Below are positions 6,381 to 7,241 of a stretch of 7,241 nucleotides of DNA, one piece after another. Every line of letters starts with the position of its first letter. Positions within the stretch are counted from its first letter, which is position 1. Source of the stretch: an uncultured Oxalobacteraceae bacterium. Its GTDB lineage: Bacteria > Pseudomonadota > Gammaproteobacteria > Burkholderiales > Burkholderiaceae_D. The position numbers and the translations under genes were made by a program. Under the pieces are notes generated by a model that saw only the letters and a program-made list of their open reading frames with translations, was not told where the DNA came from and did no database searches. Location of the stretch: contig CALKVB010000500.1 of assembly GCA_937996605.1 (NCBI GenBank), positions 1 to 7,241 on the forward strand, given 5' to 3'.

Positions 6381-6420
6381 GATTAATGGTTAGTAATGCT
6401 TATTAATGCTTATTAATGGC
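6381..6420 (+). repeat. Four tandem 10-bp units between kinase and regulator genes
   Basis: Four consecutive 10-bp units read GATTAATGGT, TAGTAATGCT, TATTAATGCT and TATTAATGGC, with shared core TATTAATG. The block covers the last codons and stop of the kinase gene (stop at 6403-6405) and about half of the gap before the regulator gene. The 10-bp period puts every unit on the same face of the helix. It could bind a protein or be a simple slippage repeat; it does not clearly match the known LytTR consensus. Confidence 0.7.
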
Positions 6421-7230
6421 AATTATTTGCTGCTCATGGCTGTTAGCCGACTTCGTGATATCGATAGGAATATACAGGTGCACATGAAAACGCTGCTGTT
6501 TAATTTCGGTATCAAGTTGCGCCAGTGTGCCGTAAGCAATGTGAAGTCGGGCGCGCGTATTACGTAGGCCAAGCCCAGCGCCGGGGTTAGGTTTAGATAA
6601 GCTTTCTTGTGGCAGTGGATTGCTGATGTGCACATGAAGTTTCTCACCCTCAAGCTGCAACTGTAGTCGGATGTCGCTGGTCTCTTGATGCGTATCGAGA
6701 TCATGTCGAATTGCGTTTTCGATTAAGGGCTGCAGCAGCAGCGGTGGACATGCGATTGAACGTAATTCGACGCTCAGTGGAGTGATATGTAGCTGCAAGC
6801 GCGTACCATAACGTAGGCTTTGTAGCTGTAAATAATCTTCAACAAATTGCATTTCTTGTTCAAGCGCTACCCAATCTTGTTCAGAAGCAGTGAGGGCATA
6901 GCGTAATAGTTCACTCAATCCATTAATGCCATCTAAGGCGTTATCGCGTTTATCCTGCATCACCAAGGCGCTAATCGCGTTTAAGGCATTGAACATGAAA
7001 TGAGGTTCAAGTTGAGAACGCAGTGCGCGCATCTTCTGTTGTTCGAGTTCGAGTTTGAGCGCCAACACGTCAGCGCGTTCTTGTTCCCAACGACGGCGGC
7101 GTTCTTGGTTTTGTTGCCATAGTTTGATCGCAGCCACTGCCAAATAAATTGCGGCGACCGAAGTGATTTGCAACAGGCTGGCGAGGCGGTTAATTAGCGT
7201 CAGCTGTTTACCCACCGCATCCCAGGACAT
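6403..7230 (-). CDS. Sensor histidine kinase, LytS/AlgZ class, 5' end missing
   Basis: This is an inner-membrane kinase of the His_kinase (PF06580-type) plus HATPase_c architecture. The visible 275 residues begin with one hydrophobic segment (about 13-37), then a charged stretch likely to form a coiled coil (about 40-70). The phospho-acceptor H77 lies in LEPHFMFNALN. The ATP-binding domain shows an N-box in LLLQPLIENAIRH (N172) and a G-box GAGLGLRN (217-224). The usual DNG-type element reads ISNP (N204), as in many AlgZ-like kinases. Family members usually have several membrane helices before this point, and the apparent ATG at 7230 abuts adapter-like bases at the contig edge. So the real start and the rest of the sensor region are probably missing. 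It is followed after 51 bp by the LytTR regulator, its expected partner. The signal sensed cannot be told from what remains. Confidence 0.93.
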   Translation of the reverse strand: MSWDAVGKQLTLINRLASLLQITSVAAIYLAVAAIKLWQQNQERRRRWEQERADVLALKLELEQQKMRALRSQLEPHFMFNALNAISALVMQDKRDNALDGINGLSELLRYALTASEQDWVALEQEMQFVEDYLQLQSLRYGTRLQLHITPLSVELRSIACPPLLLQPLIENAIRHDLDTHQETSDIRLQLQLEGEKLHVHISNPLPQESLSKPNPGAGLGLRNTRARLHIAYGTLAQLDTEIKQQRFHVHLYIPIDITKSANSHEQQIIAINKH

Positions 7231-7241
7231 AGATCGGAAGA
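7231..7241 (+). other. Probable Illumina adapter remnant at contig end
   Basis: The final 11 bases, AGATCGGAAGA, equal the first 11 bases of the standard Illumina TruSeq adapter (AGATCGGAAGAGC). Their position at the very end of the sequence fits untrimmed adapter read-through. They should not be treated as genomic, nor used to judge the start of the kinase gene. Confidence 0.85.

Overview
The window most likely comes from a betaproteobacterium of the Burkholderiales, possibly an Oxalobacteraceae/Undibacterium-like organism with moderate GC. This rests on the GlnRS sequence type, the LytS/AlgZ-like kinase with an AlgR-like regulator, and the dispersed ATTCCC-N8-GGGAAT hairpin repeats. The genus is inference. 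All six genes I can support lie on the minus strand, so transcription runs from right to left. The window looks like a whole draft contig: its last 11 bases (7231-7241) match the start of the common Illumina adapter, so the right edge is probably a sequencing artefact rather than genome.

Layout in transcription order. At 7230-6403 is the 3' part of a membrane histidine kinase of the LytS/AlgZ class, cut off at the contig edge. After a 51-bp gap comes its probable partner, a LytTR-type response regulator (6351-5488). After 69 bp comes an exported metallo-beta-lactamase-fold hydrolase with a long N-terminal domain (5418-4057). After 67 bp comes a secreted protein with four mature cysteines (3989-3363), and after a further 162 bp its tandem paralog (3200-2628). 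I recognise no family for these two secreted proteins.

A 789-bp gene-free stretch (1839-2627) separates this group from glnS (1838-87), the glutaminyl-tRNA synthetase. The stretch is packed with repeats: four dRS3-like hairpins, three copies of a second hairpin (GCTCCTGC-CTTC-GCAGGAGC type), a 100-bp direct duplication that is 93% identical, a further 8-bp inverted repeat, and a G-run-rich tract. ORFs across this region are translations of repeats, not genes.

Functional reading: kinase and regulator form a two-component system that could control the exported hydrolase and the secreted paralogs downstream. That link rests only on order, strand and short gaps. glnS is an unrelated housekeeping gene beyond the repeat block. 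The most novel element is the pair of secreted four-cysteine paralogs beside the exported MBL-fold enzyme and the LytTR system.
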